From Photorhabdus khanii NC19 (lineage in GTDB: Bacteria; Pseudomonadota; Gammaproteobacteria; Enterobacterales; Enterobacteriaceae): a stretch of 64,000 nucleotides of DNA. The notes below the pieces were generated by a model. It saw nothing but the letters and a program-made list of their open reading frames with translations. It was not told where the DNA came from and made no database searches. The position numbers and the translations under genes are program-made. Numbering within the stretch: the stretch's first letter is position 1; every line of letters begins with the position of its first letter. Shown piece after piece: positions 1-11,151 of this stretch. The stretch lies in the NCBI RefSeq assembly GCF_000517265.1, contig NZ_AYSJ01000002.1, positions 225,311 through 289,310 of the forward strand. Direction: 5' to 3'.

Positions 1-56
1 AAGTTAGGTAAATGTAAAATAAACGGAGTATAGAATCGTTGATAAATGAATTAAAT

Positions 57-88
57 ATGGCAGGATAAACAAAGTGGAATCCTGCCAT
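57..88 (-). terminator. Probable terminator of sbcDC
   Basis: A 10-bp perfect inverted repeat (ATGGCAGGAT / ATCCTGCCAT) with a 12-nt loop lies 40 bases beyond the sbcC stop. Read on the minus strand it is followed by an AT-rich stretch rather than a clean U-run, so it is a weak intrinsic terminator at best. Confidence 0.5.
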
Positions 89-127
89 GGCGCTTTCATT
101 TTAGTGATGGTTTTTTATTATTTTCCG

Positions 128-3100
128 CTATTGTTTATCATAACGAAACTCAGGTGAAAGTTTACTTATTCCAAGTCCATTAATTTTTTTAACCTTAATC
201 TGTACTGGGATCCGTTCTTTCATGGCTTCGACGTGGCTTATAACACCAATGGTTTTCCCGGAAGCATTCAGATGGTCCAGAGCATCAAGCGCAATATCGA
301 GGGTTTCTGGATCAAGTGTGCCAAAGCCTTCATCCAGGAACAGTGAATCAATACAGGTTTTATTGCTGACTAAGTCAGACAAAGCTAAAGCCAGAGCGAG
401 GCTGACCAGAAAACTTTCACCACCGGAAAGGGTTTTGGTATCACGAATGGCATCGGCTTGCCAGGTATCAACAACTTGTAGTTCAAGACCGTCACTGTTT
501 TTGCGTTGCAAATAATAGCGTCCGTGAAGTTTTCTCAACCGTTGATTGGCAAGATGAACCAGATGATCCAGTGTTAGCCCTTGGGCAAAACGGCGGAATT
601 TAGCGCCATCTGCTGAACCAATCAGGTTATTAAGGTAACTCCAGTCATCATAATTTTGTTGGCAATGGTTGATCTCTTCCAGCAAGGATTTTTGTTGTTG
701 GCGGCGTACTGCGTCATTACTAAGCAGGTTTCTCAATTCTCCTTGTTGTAAGGTGTTTCTTTTCAGCTCATCAGTGATGTTTTCCAACTGTTCAGTCAAT
801 TGTGGTTTTGTATGTTGAGCAAGTAACTCAGGGCGATTTTTCAGATGTTGTTGCAGGGCTTCTGCTGCTTTTTGACACAAGGCTTTGACCTGTATCTGTT
901 GTTGTTCGAGCTGTTCTTTGAGTTGTTGCAACGCTTTACGTTGCTCTGGTGATAATAGGGCGGCTTCAAAGGTACTCTGATCGGCAAATATGCTTTTTGC
1001 TAACGCAGAGTTGAAATTCTGTTCTGCCAGCTGTTTTTGTTGTTCAGCTTGTTTGCTGTTTTTTTCTGTCTCATGAATTGCGCCGGTAAGCTGGTTGATA
1101 CTGGATTGTGCCTGTTGCAGAGATGACAGTATCTGTTTGTACTCTTCTTCCAACTGCTGAGATTGTTGCTGTAATGCCTGAGTAATTTTCGCGACCAACT
1201 GTTCACCAAATAGTTTTTGGCGCTGCTGTTGCGTATCTGCGAGTTGCTGTTTCTGTTGTTGTTCTTTTTGATTAAATACGTTTAAACGGGATGCATATTC
1301 TTCTTTTTGTTTACTCAGTGATTCAATCTGGTTTTGAACGATGGCTTGTTCTTTTTGAATCTGTTGCCAATTTTCACGGCAGTTTTGATATACCTGCCAC
1401 TCATTTCTACGTTGTTGCAGCCAGTTTTCAGCATCATTCAGGATCGGCAGTGATAAATCATATTCCTGTAATTCAGAAGTCATTTTTTCGATAATATCAG
1501 CCAGCTTACTCTGTTGTTGCTGTATCTCTGGTTGCAGTTCAGACAGGTGTTTTTTCAGGGCATTGTATTGTTGTTTATTTAGTTCAATGCCTTGCTCCAT
1601 TTTTTTAATCTGTTCTGTATGTATTGTTAGTGTTTTTTCTGTTTTTTGATGTTCTTTTTCTGCCAGTTCAAACTCGGCTAATTGGGCCAGACAAAGCTGA
1701 TAAGCCGATTGGTTCTGTTGTACAAATGCTTCAAGCGCCGGTTTATCTGAAGGAGAAATTTCAGTTTGTAATGTTTCGCAAGTTTGCTGCCATTGTTGAA
1801 TTAATGAATTCAATTTTGGTTCAGCGTCAGCAACTTCTTGCAAAATATGGTTGTATTGTTGCTGTTGAAACTCGTTTTTATTAACTAACGATATTTTGGT
1901 AGTTTGTAGTTCTTCACATTCCTGACGTAAATCTTTTAGCCGTTGTTCTGATTTTGGCAATTCAATCTTTTGATAAGCTTGAATAGCCGGATGATGTTCA
2001 GAACCGCAAAGTGGACAAGGAACGCCTTCTTTGAGTTGTGCCCGTTCTTTTTCCAGGCTGACAATTTTTTGTTCTAACTGAATACGTTGAGAAAGATCTG
2101 CTAAATGTTGCTGTTTGTCTGAGAGTTGTTTATCAATAGCTTCAATTTGAACAGGAAGTTCCTTTAATAATCTTTCCGGTTGTTGTAAACGAACATGATT
2201 ACTGGCAATCATGGCTTGTAATTGCAGGATCTGCGGGGACAGTATTTCCAGTTTATGTTGCAGCGGCAGTTGTGCCTGATGTTCAATTAATTGTTTTTGT
2301 AATCTTTCCGGTGAATATTGCTTTTGCAGATGAAAAAATTGCTGTTCTGCTTGTTCAAACGCCAGTTTCAGTGGTTGGTTATTTTCAATCTGTTGTTTTA
2401 GGTCTGCTTCTTGTTTATGCAGACTAGTGTTGAGCTGTGTGATTTCGGTGGTGAGCTTGTCAATTTTTTGAGTCTGGTGATCAATCTGTTGCTGCTGCTC
2501 TTGCCACCAGGAGAATTGGTGTTGCCAGAAAGCAATTTTTTCACCGAAATATTGATGATAAACCTGCTGTTCGAAATAGTTTTCCAGTTGTTTTCTTTGA
2601 TTAGTTAATGATAGGGCGTGCTGATTTGCCGCGTTATATTGCTGGTCATTGTTTTCAAATGCTACTTTCTGTTCGCCGATTTGTTGCAGGGTAAGATTAA
2701 GATCTTTAGTCTGACCATCAATCTGATGATCCAATGGGATCACCTGTTCTGATATCAGTTTTTCTTGTTGTTGTCGGTGTTGTTGATGTGCTTCTCTGGC
2801 AGAATCGGCATCAGTCGCTTTTTGTTGTATCGGCGTGAATGTCTGCTGCTGTTGTTGAAGTTGCTGATGCATATCTTCCAACTGCTTATTGATTCTCTGA
2901 TGCTCATATTGAGTTCGGTTTTTGTCATCCAATAATGGACGAAGTATTTCTGCTGGTTCACTGTTAGCCAGTTTTTGCAGTTGCGGTTCTGCATGGGTAA
3001 GCGCGTTTTCTGCCTGTTGTAAAATAACCTGATTTTCAGTAGCAAATTGTTGAAGTTCTTCCTCACGGATCAACCATTGCTCCGAATGTTGCAGGGTTTT

Positions 3101-3814
3101 AATTTGTTGATTCAGCTGTGATTCAGAATCAGCGAGTTGTTGCTGTTGCTCGAGATATTGTTGATGCTGTTCTTCCGTTAACAAATCAATGGCAGAGGCT
3201 TTGGCTTGCAGAATACTCAGTTCTGATTGGGCTTCTTTATGTTGCTGGTAAATTTGCTGGGATAAAATACCGTAAATTTCAGTACCGGTTAATTCTTCTA
3301 ATAAATCAGCCCGTTCATTGGGCTGAGCATTGAGGAAAGCAGCGAAGTCGCCTTGGGATAACAGCATGGATTTGGTGAAACGACCGTAATCCAATCCGGT
3401 AATTTCGATAATTTTCTCTTTCTTATCCTGGATCTTATCTGCCAGAATTTTGCCGTTGCTGCTGAATGCGAGTTCCACTTTCGGGGCTTGCAGATTGCCG
3501 TCCGGCTGGTTGCGCGCTCGCCGTTGGCTCCAGAAAGCGCGGTAAGCGACACCTTTCACTTCAAACTCAACCTCAGCCAGGGATTCTGCTGTGTGGCGGG
3601 TCATCAGCTCATTTTGTGATGCCGAAACTGTCAATCGCGGTGTTTCGTGATAAAGCGCAAGGCAGATGGCATCCAGTAAGGTGGTTTTACCCGCACCGGT
3701 AGGGCCGGTTATGGCGAACAGACCGCTGCTGGCAAACGGCTCTGTTGTGAAATCAATCTTCCATTCACCTTGTAATGAATTAATGTTTTTCAGCCGCAGA
3801 CTCAGAATTTTCAT
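128..3814 (-). CDS. sbcC: SbcC, ATPase subunit of the SbcCD nuclease
   Basis: SMC/Rad50-type ATPase that drives the SbcD nuclease to open hairpins, process DNA ends and cut palindromes. The N-terminal head carries Walker [10 protein letters not shown] near residue 37. A very long coiled coil fills roughly residues 190-1000, broken by the zinc-hook motif CPLCG near residue 600. The C-terminal head has signature LSGGES near 1128 and Walker B LFLDEG near 1160. At 1228 residues it is clearly longer than the E. coli protein (about 1048). The extra length is in the coiled coil, which is strikingly glutamine-rich. The start overlaps the sbcD stop in an ATGA junction and is preceded by GGAGGA, which supports the start and translational coupling. 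Confidence 0.96.
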   Translation of the reverse strand: MKILSLRLKNINSLQGEWKIDFTTEPFASSGLFAITGPTGAGKTTLLDAICLALYHETPRLTVSASQNELMTRHTAESLAEVEFEVKGVAYRAFWSQRRARNQPDGNLQAPKVELAFSSNGKILADKIQDKKEKIIEITGLDYGRFTKSMLLSQGDFAAFLNAQPNERADLLEELTGTEIYGILSQQIYQQHKEAQSELSILQAKASAIDLLTEEQHQQYLEQQQQLADSESQLNQQIKTLQHSEQWLIREEELQQFATENQVILQQAENALTHAEPQLQKLANSEPAEILRPLLDDKNRTQYEHQRINKQLEDMHQQLQQQQQTFTPIQQKATDADSAREAHQQHRQQQEKLISEQVIPLDHQIDGQTKDLNLTLQQIGEQKVAFENNDQQYNAANQHALSLTNQRKQLENYFEQQVYHQYFGEKIAFWQHQFSWWQEQQQQIDHQTQKIDKLTTEITQLNTSLHKQEADLKQQIENNQPLKLAFEQAEQQFFHLQKQYSPERLQKQLIEHQAQLPLQHKLEILSPQILQLQAMIASNHVRLQQPERLLKELPVQIEAIDKQLSDKQQHLADLSQRIQLEQKIVSLEKERAQLKEGVPCPLCGSEHHPAIQAYQKIELPKSEQRLKDLRQECEELQTTKISLVNKNEFQQQQYNHILQEVADAEPKLNSLIQQWQQTCETLQTEISPSDKPALEAFVQQNQSAYQLCLAQLAEFELAEKEHQKTEKTLTIHTEQIKKMEQGIELNKQQYNALKKHLSELQPEIQQQQSKLADIIEKMTSELQEYDLSLPILNDAENWLQQRRNEWQVYQNCRENWQQIQKEQAIVQNQIESLSKQKEEYASRLNVFNQKEQQQKQQLADTQQQRQKLFGEQLVAKITQALQQQSQQLEEEYKQILSSLQQAQSSINQLTGAIHETEKNSKQAEQQKQLAEQNFNSALAKSIFADQSTFEAALLSPEQRKALQQLKEQLEQQQIQVKALCQKAAEALQQHLKNRPELLAQHTKPQLTEQLENITDELKRNTLQQGELRNLLSNDAVRRQQQKSLLEEINHCQQNYDDWSYLNNLIGSADGAKFRRFAQGLTLDHLVHLANQRLRKLHGRYYLQRKNSDGLELQVVDTWQADAIRDTKTLSGGESFLVSLALALALSDLVSNKTCIDSLFLDEGFGTLDPETLDIALDALDHLNASGKTIGVISHVEAMKERIPVQIKVKKINGLGISKLSPEFRYDKQ

Positions 3815-5046
3815 GCCTGTTCCTCCTTGTTTTTATCCTGATAGAGATTATTCAGTGTTTGTTCGAAAAGGGTGGTCAGACGTTTTTTGTGTTCTTCATC
3901 TTCAAGTTCTGATTGCTCAAGCCGCCGGGTAAAAACCTCGTTAACGCTGAGTTCTGTCAGGGTTTCTCTGTTTTCTTGTGCCAGCATATTGTGCCGTTGT
4001 GTTTTACTACGCCGCAGCAGAATGACTTCGACAGGAAGTTTTGTAACCATTGATTGAATTCTTTTTTGGATATCGTGGAGGTAATCTTGTGTGGCAACTT
4101 CAATATCCAGCCAGACGGGTCGCTCACCTTTATAGTCATTAAACGTTTGTAATTGTTGTTCAATTTGTTGCAGATCACCCCTGATAAGTTGTATAGGCTG
4201 ATATTGAGGAATGGGTAAAAGTTTAATGGATTCCAATTTGTCTTGGGTAAATTCCACTAAACAGACACTTTTCTCCTGCCCGACTTCATCAAAACTGAGT
4301 GGTATGGGGGAACCGCTGTAGCGAATATGTTCAGATTTGGCGACGAGTTGCGGCCGGTGAATATGCCCAAGTGCAATATAGTCCGCCGGTGGGAAAGCTT
4401 GTGCCGGGAAGGCATCAAGTGTACCAATATAAATATCCCGGACTGAATCTGTGGCAGAGGCACCAACGGTGGTGAGATGCCCGGTGGCAATAACAGGTAA
4501 GGGTAAATTCAACTCATCACGTAACTTACATGCTTGCTGATAGAGTCGATCATAGTGTTCTGCAATCGCTTCCTGTAATGCCAGTTGTTTTTGTTCTCCT
4601 GACTGGCCCGACTGGCTGGTCATAATATCTCTTGGTCGCAGAAAAGGGATTGCACAGAGGATGGCGCCAGCTTGACCTTCCCTAGTGTTAAGTGTTTTTA
4701 TCTGTTTTTGTGGATCTTCGTCAGCATTTGCAATAACGGTGGTATTCAGGCAGGAAAGCAGCTCTTTTGATTCATTCAACGTTGCCACGGAATCATGATT
4801 ACCACCCAAGATAATTAACTGACAGCCAGTAGGTTGCAGTTCAACAACAAAGCGATTATATAATTCACGGGCGTAACTGGGTGGTGAGCCGGTATCAAAT
4901 ACATCTCCGGCAACAATTAATGCATCGACCTGGTAATTTTCAACCTGTTTAATCAGCCAACGCAGAAAATGTTGATGTTCAGCAGCCCGGCTTTTTGTAA
5001 AAAAATATTGACCAAGATGCCAGTCCGAAGTGTGAATAATACGCAT
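3811..5046 (-). CDS. sbcD: SbcD, nuclease subunit of SbcCD
   Basis: Mre11-family metallophosphoesterase giving the 3'-5' exonuclease and endonuclease activity of SbcCD. The metal-binding motifs appear in order: HTSDWHLG at the N terminus, [20 protein letters not shown] and ALGHIHRPQ. At 411 residues it has the usual length. It is the first gene of the sbcDC operon, overlaps sbcC by 4 bases, and is transcribed away from phoB across a roughly 260-bp intergenic region. Confidence 0.97.
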   Translation of the reverse strand: MRIIHTSDWHLGQYFFTKSRAAEHQHFLRWLIKQVENYQVDALIVAGDVFDTGSPPSYARELYNRFVVELQPTGCQLIILGGNHDSVATLNESKELLSCLNTTVIANADEDPQKQIKTLNTREGQAGAILCAIPFLRPRDIMTSQSGQSGEQKQLALQEAIAEHYDRLYQQACKLRDELNLPLPVIATGHLTTVGASATDSVRDIYIGTLDAFPAQAFPPADYIALGHIHRPQLVAKSEHIRYSGSPIPLSFDEVGQEKSVCLVEFTQDKLESIKLLPIPQYQPIQLIRGDLQQIEQQLQTFNDYKGERPVWLDIEVATQDYLHDIQKRIQSMVTKLPVEVILLRRSKTQRHNMLAQENRETLTELSVNEVFTRRLEQSELEDEEHKKRLTTLFEQTLNNLYQDKNKEEQA

Positions 5047-5226
5047 AGTGCCACCGCAATGGGTTAAAGTGAATGATGATTATAATGGCTATATTCTAAA
5101 TGTCGCCGTTAAATCTGGCTTCGTGAATATATCTCCGAGCCGCCTCGCATTCATGATGAAATATGACAGTTGTTTAAATTAATTATTGCGAAACAGATTG
5201 CAGGTGAAGGATAACCGAGGCAGGAT

Positions 5227-5258
5227 TTCATAAATCTGTCATAAATCTGACGCATAAT
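5227..5258 (+). promoter_or_regulatory. PHO box and promoter of phoBR
   Basis: CTGTCATAAATCTGACGC (5236-5253) fits the 18-bp PHO box of two CTGTCAT-like 7-mers separated by AT-rich 4-mers. A further TTTCATAAAT half-repeat lies just upstream at 5227. CATAAT at 5253-5258 is a suitable -10, so PhoB bound here would replace the -35, as in E. coli phoB. This implies positive autoregulation in phosphate starvation. Confidence 0.88.
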
Positions 5259-5307
5259 GCCTTTTAAAACTCAGTCGCGTTTATCTCAATATTTAACAGG
5301 ATTAACC

Positions 5308-5997
5308 ATGATAAGACGTATTCTGGTCGTTGAAGATGAAGCTCCGATTCGTGAGATGGTCTGTTTTGTGCTGGAAAAAAATGGCTATCAGCCGGTAGAG
5401 GCGGAAGATTATGATTCTGCGCTGGCATGTTTGTCTGAACCCTATCCTGATTTGGTGTTATTGGATTGGATGATCCCCGGGGGTTCTGGTTTGCAGATAA
5501 TCAAGCAAATGAAACGGGATAATAATGTCCGTGATATTCCGGTGATGATGCTGACAGCACGTGGTGAAGAGGAAGATCGGGTTCGCGGCCTCGAAGTTGG
5601 GGCCGATGACTATATAACCAAGCCTTTCTCTCCTAAAGAGCTGGTTGCCAGAGTCAAAGCGGTATTGCGGCGTATTTCACCTATGGTGATGGAAGATATC
5701 ATTGAAATGGATGGCTTGGTTTTGGATGCCACTTCCCATCGTGTAACCAGCCAGGATCTGGCTCTGGATATGGGGCCGACCGAATTTAAATTGCTTCATT
5801 TCTTTATGACTCATCCTGAGCGGGTCTACAGCCGTGAACAGTTGCTCAATTATGTTTGGGGAGCAAATGTTTATGTTGAAGACAGAACTGTCGATGTCCA
5901 TATTCGACGTTTACGTAAAGTCTTAGAGATTGGAGGTCATGATAAAATGGTGCAGACCGTTCGTGGGACTGGTTATCGTTTTTCTACCCGTTACTGA
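5308..5997 (+). CDS. phoB: PhoB, phosphate response regulator
   Basis: OmpR-family activator of the phosphate-starvation regulon. It has an N-terminal receiver domain with the phospho-acceptor Asp53 (LLDWMIPGG), acidic residues near 9-10, and a conserved Lys in the TKPFSP motif. A C-terminal winged-helix DNA-binding domain follows (residues about 125-229). The start at 5308 gives [11 protein letters not shown] and the standard 229 residues, with an AGGA ribosome site just upstream. The earlier in-frame ATG at 5257 lies inside the promoter -10 and is rejected. phoR follows 23 bases downstream. Confidence 0.97.
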   Translation: MIRRILVVEDEAPIREMVCFVLEKNGYQPVEAEDYDSALACLSEPYPDLVLLDWMIPGGSGLQIIKQMKRDNNVRDIPVMMLTARGEEEDRVRGLEVGADDYITKPFSPKELVARVKAVLRRISPMVMEDIIEMDGLVLDATSHRVTSQDLALDMGPTEFKLLHFFMTHPERVYSREQLLNYVWGANVYVEDRTVDVHIRRLRKVLEIGGHDKMVQTVRGTGYRFSTRY

Positions 5998-6020
5998 GTT
6001 TGCGCACCGGAGAACCTGAT

Positions 6021-7358
6021 GTGTTAGAACGTTTATCCTGGAAAAAACTGGTTTCAGAACTGTTTCTTTTTTGTTTGCCTGCATTAATTTTGTCGATATT
6101 TATTGGTCATTTATCCTGGTGTTTGTTTGCTTCGGTATTTTTGGCGCTGATATGGCATGGCTATAATTTGCTGAAACTTTCGGATTGGTTATGGTTAGAT
6201 CGCAGGATGTTGCCGCCGTCGGGAAGAGGGGGATGGGAGCCGATTTTTTACGGTATTCACCAAATGCAGCAACGGAACCGGAAACGGCGCCGTGAACTGG
6301 CGTTATTGATCAAACGGTTTCGTAGTGGCGCTGAGTTATTGCCGGATGCCATTGTTATGATGACAACCGAAGGTAATATTTTCTGGTGTAACCGTTTGGC
6401 CCAGCATTTACTGGGTTTCCGTTGGCCTGAGGACCATGGGCAGCCTATTTTTAATTTACTTCGCTATCCTGATTTTAATCGGTATATGCTTTCCAGGGAT
6501 TTTACGCGTCCGTTATCAATAGAGTTAAATAACGGCTTCACTGTTGAGTTTAGGGTTATGCCTTACTCTGAAGAGCAACTATTAATGGTTGCCAGGGATG
6601 TGACGCAGAAACGGGCCCTGGAAAATGCCCGCCGTGACTTTTTTGCAAATGTCAGCCATGAAATGCGTACGCCTTTAACCGTATTACAGGGTTATCTGGA
6701 AGTCATGCAAGATCAGGAAGTGTCTGGTTCGCTGAATAATAAAGCGCTGAATACGATGCAGGAGCAAGCCCGGAGGATGGATAGTTTGGTGAAGCAATTA
6801 TTGCAGCTTTCTAAAATTGAAGCCGCTCCTCAGATTGATATGAATGAAGTGGTTGATGTGCCTCTGATACTTAAGGTATTGCGTCAGGAAGCCGCTGCGC
6901 TTGGTAATGAATGCTATAAAATTAATTTTGATATTGGTGAAAAACTAAAAGTTTTCGGCAATGAAGAGCAGCTTCGCAGTGCAATGTCGAATCTGGTTTA
7001 TAACGCAGTTAACCATACCCCGAAAGGCACTCAGATTGATGTCAGTTGGAAAAAGAACTCCCACGGTGCTGAGTTTACTGTGAAAGATAATGGACCAGGT
7101 ATCAATGCAGAACATTTACCCCGTTTGACCGAACGTTTTTATCGGGTAGATAAAGCCCGTTCCAGACAAACAGGGGGAAGTGGCCTCGGTCTTGCTATTG
7201 TTAAGCATGCTTTACATCATCACCATTCCCACCTTGAAATCTCCAGTGAAATAGGACAAGGAGCAACCTTCAGTTTTACTTTACTGTCAGGATTGATTGT
7301 ACCGGATAGAATAACCAGTAAAAGAGATAAGGATAGTTTGATTAAAAGTAATAATTAA
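6021..7358 (+). CDS. phoR: PhoR, phosphate sensor histidine kinase
   Basis: Inner-membrane sensor kinase and phosphatase for PhoB, working with the Pst transporter and PhoU. Two hydrophobic N-terminal segments lie within residues 10-55, followed by a linker, a PAS-like domain, the HisKA motif with His213 ([10 protein letters not shown]), an N box ([12 protein letters not shown]), and G boxes DNGPGI and [10 protein letters not shown] chose the GTG at 6021 because it gives the VLERLSWKK start expected from E. coli and has GGAG 8 bases upstream. The in-frame TTG at 6000 sits against the phoB stop. The product is 445 residues, against about 431 in E. coli. Confidence 0.95.
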   Translation: MLERLSWKKLVSELFLFCLPALILSIFIGHLSWCLFASVFLALIWHGYNLLKLSDWLWLDRRMLPPSGRGGWEPIFYGIHQMQQRNRKRRRELALLIKRFRSGAELLPDAIVMMTTEGNIFWCNRLAQHLLGFRWPEDHGQPIFNLLRYPDFNRYMLSRDFTRPLSIELNNGFTVEFRVMPYSEEQLLMVARDVTQKRALENARRDFFANVSHEMRTPLTVLQGYLEVMQDQEVSGSLNNKALNTMQEQARRMDSLVKQLLQLSKIEAAPQIDMNEVVDVPLILKVLRQEAAALGNECYKINFDIGEKLKVFGNEEQLRSAMSNLVYNAVNHTPKGTQIDVSWKKNSHGAEFTVKDNGPGINAEHLPRLTERFYRVDKARSRQTGGSGLGLAIVKHALHHHHSHLEISSEIGQGATFSFTLLSGLIVPDRITSKRDKDSLIKSNN

Positions 7359-7707
7359 TCTTCGCAATTAATCATTAGCTTTACAGGTTAAAAAAAACGC
7401 AAATCATATAGTGTGTATTCAATGATAGCTAACAGCAATCACTGGTTTTGAAAAAGAGTGCGGCATATAGTTCTGCATTATGGTTTATCTATTGCCTTCT
7501 AGCGCTATAAAAGTTTTACTTGTGGGCAGTTGCTGGCGATTCTATCTATAATAACCACTATAGTTTTGTATTCAACAGATACTGGTGAATATTATTTTGA
7601 TAATAAATCGTTAAATTAGGGTTCAATATTGCCAATGTAGGCTTAACTATTGGCGGTATTTATATTATTCAAGCCATTAAAATGGTAACAAAAAATTAAC
7701 AATTATT
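7359..7707. other. Intergenic region phoR-brnQ
   Basis: AT-rich 349-bp gap with no convincing gene. An imperfect hairpin (GCCAAT...ATTGGC with flanking TATT pairing) lies near 7625-7660 in the likely brnQ leader. A TATAAT at 7547-7552 could be a -10, but no well-spaced -35 is visible. E. coli has a shorter gap here. Confidence 0.4.
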
Positions 7708-9039
7708 ATGACAAATCGTTTATCATCTAAGGATATTTGGGCGTTAGGGTTTATGACCTTTGCCCTGTTTGTAGGGGCGGGAAATATTATTTTTCCTCCT
7801 ATGGTGGGATTACAATCGGGTGAATATGTTTGGGTAGCTGCATTAGGCTTTCTAGTCACTGCGGTTGGTTTACCGGTCATTACAATCATTGCGTTGGCAA
7901 AAGTAGGCGGTGGTATTGAAGAGCTGAGTTCACCCATTGGTAAGGTTGCGGGGTTGCTGCTGGCGACGGTTTGTTATCTGGCTGTTGGCCCTTTATTCGC
8001 AATTCCACGTACTGCAACGGTTTCTTTTGAAGTGGGTATTGCTCCCCTTGCCGGTTCGGGTGAATTACCGCTCTTTATTTACAGTCTGATTTATTTTGCC
8101 CTGGTAATTGCTGTCTCGCTTTATCCTGGTCGTTTACTTGATACTGTCGGGCATGTGCTAGCGCCCATTAAAATGCTGGCGTTAGGTATACTGGGTGTTG
8201 CTGCTCTACTTTGGCCTGCGGGGGCCTCAATTCCTGCAATTGATGCTTATCAGCAAATCCCATTCTCCAGTGGTTTCGTTAATGGTTATCTGACGATGGA
8301 TACCTTGGGCGCGATGGTATTTGGTATTGTTATCGTTAATGCGGCGCGTTCAAGAGGTGTTGCTTCATCGTCATTGTTGACCCGTTATGCGACGTGGGCA
8401 GGGGTGATTGCCGGGTTCGGTCTGGTGCTGGTTTATCTGTCTCTGTTCAAACTGGGTTCTGGCAGTGGATCATTGATTCCTCATGCGGAAAATGGCGCTG
8501 TAATTTTGCATGCCTATGTTCAGCATACTTTTGGTGGTGTTGGCGCTCTTTTCCTCGCCGTGTTGATTTTTGTCGCCTGTATGGTGACTGCGGTTGGATT
8601 GACTTGTGCGTGTGCTGAGTTTTTCAGCCGTTATCTGCCTCTGTCTTACCGCTCATTGGTTTTGATCCTGGGTTTATTCTCCATGCTGACTTCTAACCTT
8701 GGTTTGAGTCATTTGATCAATATTTCTATTCCGGTACTGACTGCGATTTATCCACCTTGTATCGTTTTGATTGTTCTGAGTTTTACTCTGCGCTGGTGGA
8801 ATAATTTCAGCCGTATTTTGGCTTCGGTTATGTTAATCAGTCTGCTGTTTGGCATTTTAGATGCTATCAAGTCATCAGAAACCTTGGTGTATTTATTTCC
8901 AAACTGGGCAACTCGTTTACCATTGGCTGATCAAGGGTTAGCTTGGTTAGCTCCCTCCCTGTTGGTTCTGGTTGTGTTTGGTGCTTATGACCGTATTTGG
9001 GGGCGTTCTGGTTCACAAGAAAGTCAAAGTCATCAGTGA
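7708..9039 (+). CDS. brnQ: BrnQ, branched-chain amino acid:cation symporter
   Basis: LIVCS-family secondary carrier importing leucine, isoleucine and valine with a cation. The protein has 443 residues and about 12 hydrophobic segments. It begins with the family-typical region containing [14 protein letters not shown] (residues about 18-31). No clear Shine-Dalgarno sequence precedes the ATG. The position after phoBR is as in E. coli, but E. coli proY and malZ, which follow there, are missing and ggt comes next on the opposite strand. Confidence 0.95.
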   Translation: MTNRLSSKDIWALGFMTFALFVGAGNIIFPPMVGLQSGEYVWVAALGFLVTAVGLPVITIIALAKVGGGIEELSSPIGKVAGLLLATVCYLAVGPLFAIPRTATVSFEVGIAPLAGSGELPLFIYSLIYFALVIAVSLYPGRLLDTVGHVLAPIKMLALGILGVAALLWPAGASIPAIDAYQQIPFSSGFVNGYLTMDTLGAMVFGIVIVNAARSRGVASSSLLTRYATWAGVIAGFGLVLVYLSLFKLGSGSGSLIPHAENGAVILHAYVQHTFGGVGALFLAVLIFVACMVTAVGLTCACAEFFSRYLPLSYRSLVLILGLFSMLTSNLGLSHLINISIPVLTAIYPPCIVLIVLSFTLRWWNNFSRILASVMLISLLFGILDAIKSSETLVYLFPNWATRLPLADQGLAWLAPSLLVLVVFGAYDRIWGRSGSQESQSHQ

Positions 9040-9090
9040 CAATGGTCCGTTTATTTGACCGTTCGTCATCGTCAGATCGTTAGAGAAAGT

Positions 9091-9127
9091 GCGGGATGGC
9101 GTGCCTGAGAAAGGTATTCCATCCCGC
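9091..9127. terminator. Bidirectional hairpin between brnQ and ggt
   Basis: GCGGGATGG / CCATCCCGC stem with further CCT/AGG pairing inside the loop lies between two convergent genes. The following bases are only moderately T-rich, so termination is likely but not textbook. Confidence 0.6.
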
Positions 9128-9164
9128 TGTTACATAGTTTGCTGGTTTCTTTAACTATCTGTCA

Positions 9165-10928
9165 TCAGTAACCAATAGCAGCACCAGCCGGGCGTCGAAC
9201 ATCATTGGCACCATAGAAATAGTTTTCACGAACTTGACCAGATACGGCGGAATCATTACCCGAAGAACCGGTATTTGAAGCGTCGGCAGCTTTTGGTAAA
9301 CCAACCATAATCAACTCAGCTGCGCCCCACGGTGTTTGTTCCACCATCTTATATCCCATTTTTTCCAGCAAATTCAGCGAGTCTTTAGAAACACCACGTT
9401 GTTCATAATAAACTTCATCTGGTAACCATTGGTGATGAATACGGGGGCTATTGACCGCTTCTTGAGGAGGCATACCGTGATCAATGATGTTTAAGGCAGT
9501 TTGTAAAGTGATAGAGATAATACGAGAGCCTCCGGGTGAGCCCAGAACAAGGAATATATTATTGTCTTTAGTGACGAGTGTCGGGCTCATTGATGATAGT
9601 GGGCGCTTACCGGGGGCGATAGAGTTAGTCGCACCCTGAACGAGCCCATACAGGTTCTTCTCACCAATTTTTGTCGTGAAATCATCCATTTCATCATTGA
9701 GGAAGAAACCGGTTCCAGGTGCGATAACGACAGCACCGAAAAGCCCATTGATTGTATAAGTGGTTGAAACCGCATTACCTTCTTTGTCTACAATAGAGTA
9801 GTGTGTGGTTTCTGGTTTCTCATGTGGTTCAATACCCGGCTGAACATTTTCTGATGATGTTGCTTCCCCTGGTTTTATTTTTTTACGCAGAGATTCGGCA
9901 TAGCTCTTACTTAGTAAGCGATCAATTGGGTTTTTGACAAATTCTGGATCGCCAAGGTGAGTATTTCTGTCCATATAGGCATGACGCATCGCTTCCGTCA
10001 GTGTGTGAATATAGTCAGCAGAGTTGAATCCCATTTCTTTGAGGTTGTAACCTTCCAGAATATTCAGGGTTTCACACATTGTTACCCCTCCTGAACTGGG
10101 TGGCGGTGAAGAGATAAATTTATAACCGCGATAGCTACAGGTGATGGGGGTTGTTTCTGAGATCTTATAATTGGCGAAATCGGCTTCGGTAATAATGCCG
10201 CCTGATTTTTTAGCTGCTTCTGCAACCCGTTTAGGAATATCTCCATGATAGAACGCTTCTTGCCCTTTGTTGGCAATTAATTCCAGTGTATTTGCCAGAT
10301 CGGTTTGTATCAATCTGTCGCCCGGTTGATAAGGGGAGCCATCTTTGCGCAGGAAGATGCGGGCTGCTTCTGGATCTTTGCGGAAACGTTTGATTGAAGT
10401 GTCCAGAATGTCTGTGTCTGCACGGGTCAATATATAACCTTCGCGTGCCAGTTTAATTGCAGGCGCCATGACCTGTTCACGACTGAGTTTGCCATATTTT
10501 TTTAGGGTACTGTCCAGCCCCATCACAGTTCCGGGCACTCCAGCGGCCAGGTAGCCATATAAACTGGCTCCTTTAACAACGTTGCCTTCTTTGTCCAGAT
10601 ACATGTTGGCACTTGCCGCATTTGGTGCGGTTTCGCGGAAGTTAATAAAAGTATTTGTGCCATCGGCCAGATGAATTGTCATAAAACCACCGCCGCCGAT
10701 ATTGCCGCAGCATGGGTTTACAACGGCTTGGGCATAGCCAACAGCAACAGCTGCATCAATAGCATTTCCACCTATCTTGAGGATATCCACACCAACTTGT
10801 GAAGCAAGGTGTTGGGCTGAGACAACCATGCCATTCTTAGCTTCAACGGCGGGTTCTGAAGCGGCATAAAGATGGGAAGAGATGAGTAAGGATATTATTA
10901 CCAGTGGTGTTTTCCATGTTTTCAACAT
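9165..10928 (-). CDS. ggt: Gamma-glutamyltransferase, periplasmic
   Basis: Ntn-hydrolase that cleaves gamma-glutamyl bonds of glutathione in the periplasm and transfers the glutamyl group to amino acids or water. The N terminus is a signal peptide (hydrophobic LVIISLLISSHLYAA). The precursor self-cleaves before the catalytic threonine in the TTHYS motif (residues 374-378) to give large and small subunits. The small-subunit motifs NDEMDDF and PLSSMSPT, and GSPGGSRI, are intact. At 587 residues it is the usual length. It stands alone, convergent with brnQ. It may recycle cysteine from extracellular glutathione. Confidence 0.95.
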   Translation of the reverse strand: MLKTWKTPLVIISLLISSHLYAASEPAVEAKNGMVVSAQHLASQVGVDILKIGGNAIDAAVAVGYAQAVVNPCCGNIGGGGFMTIHLADGTNTFINFRETAPNAASANMYLDKEGNVVKGASLYGYLAAGVPGTVMGLDSTLKKYGKLSREQVMAPAIKLAREGYILTRADTDILDTSIKRFRKDPEAARIFLRKDGSPYQPGDRLIQTDLANTLELIANKGQEAFYHGDIPKRVAEAAKKSGGIITEADFANYKISETTPITCSYRGYKFISSPPPSSGGVTMCETLNILEGYNLKEMGFNSADYIHTLTEAMRHAYMDRNTHLGDPEFVKNPIDRLLSKSYAESLRKKIKPGEATSSENVQPGIEPHEKPETTHYSIVDKEGNAVSTTYTINGLFGAVVIAPGTGFFLNDEMDDFTTKIGEKNLYGLVQGATNSIAPGKRPLSSMSPTLVTKDNNIFLVLGSPGGSRIISITLQTALNIIDHGMPPQEAVNSPRIHHQWLPDEVYYEQRGVSKDSLNLLEKMGYKMVEQTPWGAAELIMVGLPKAADASNTGSSGNDSAVSGQVRENYFYGANDVRRPAGAAIGY

Positions 10929-11151
10929 GTTGTGAACTCCTGTCGTTTTGCGGGATGATTTGTATAAAGTGGAAGTGCTTGTTTTATTTACATGAATTTT
11001 AATGTTAACTAATTGTAAATTTAATTATAAGAGGTGATAGTTATTAGAAAGGTTTATTTTTTGTGCGCAAGGCTGCAAAACGAAGAATTTCAGCGATAAA
11101 GAAACCAGTTGGCAGAAGCCAACTGGTCTGAATTATGGGTAACGTTTGAGA

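Noticed and set aside
1200-3200. Tandem TTG/CTG triplet runs looking like a repeat array
   Set aside because: They are Gln codons (CAA/CAG) of the SbcC coiled coil on the minus strand, not a DNA repeat element.
5257-5307. In-frame ATG 17 codons upstream of phoB
   Set aside because: It lies inside the promoter -10 next to the PHO box, and the later ATG gives the standard 229 residues and a ribosome site.
7547-7552. TATAAT as the brnQ promoter -10
   Set aside because: No acceptable -35 at 15-19 bp; kept only as a note on the gap.
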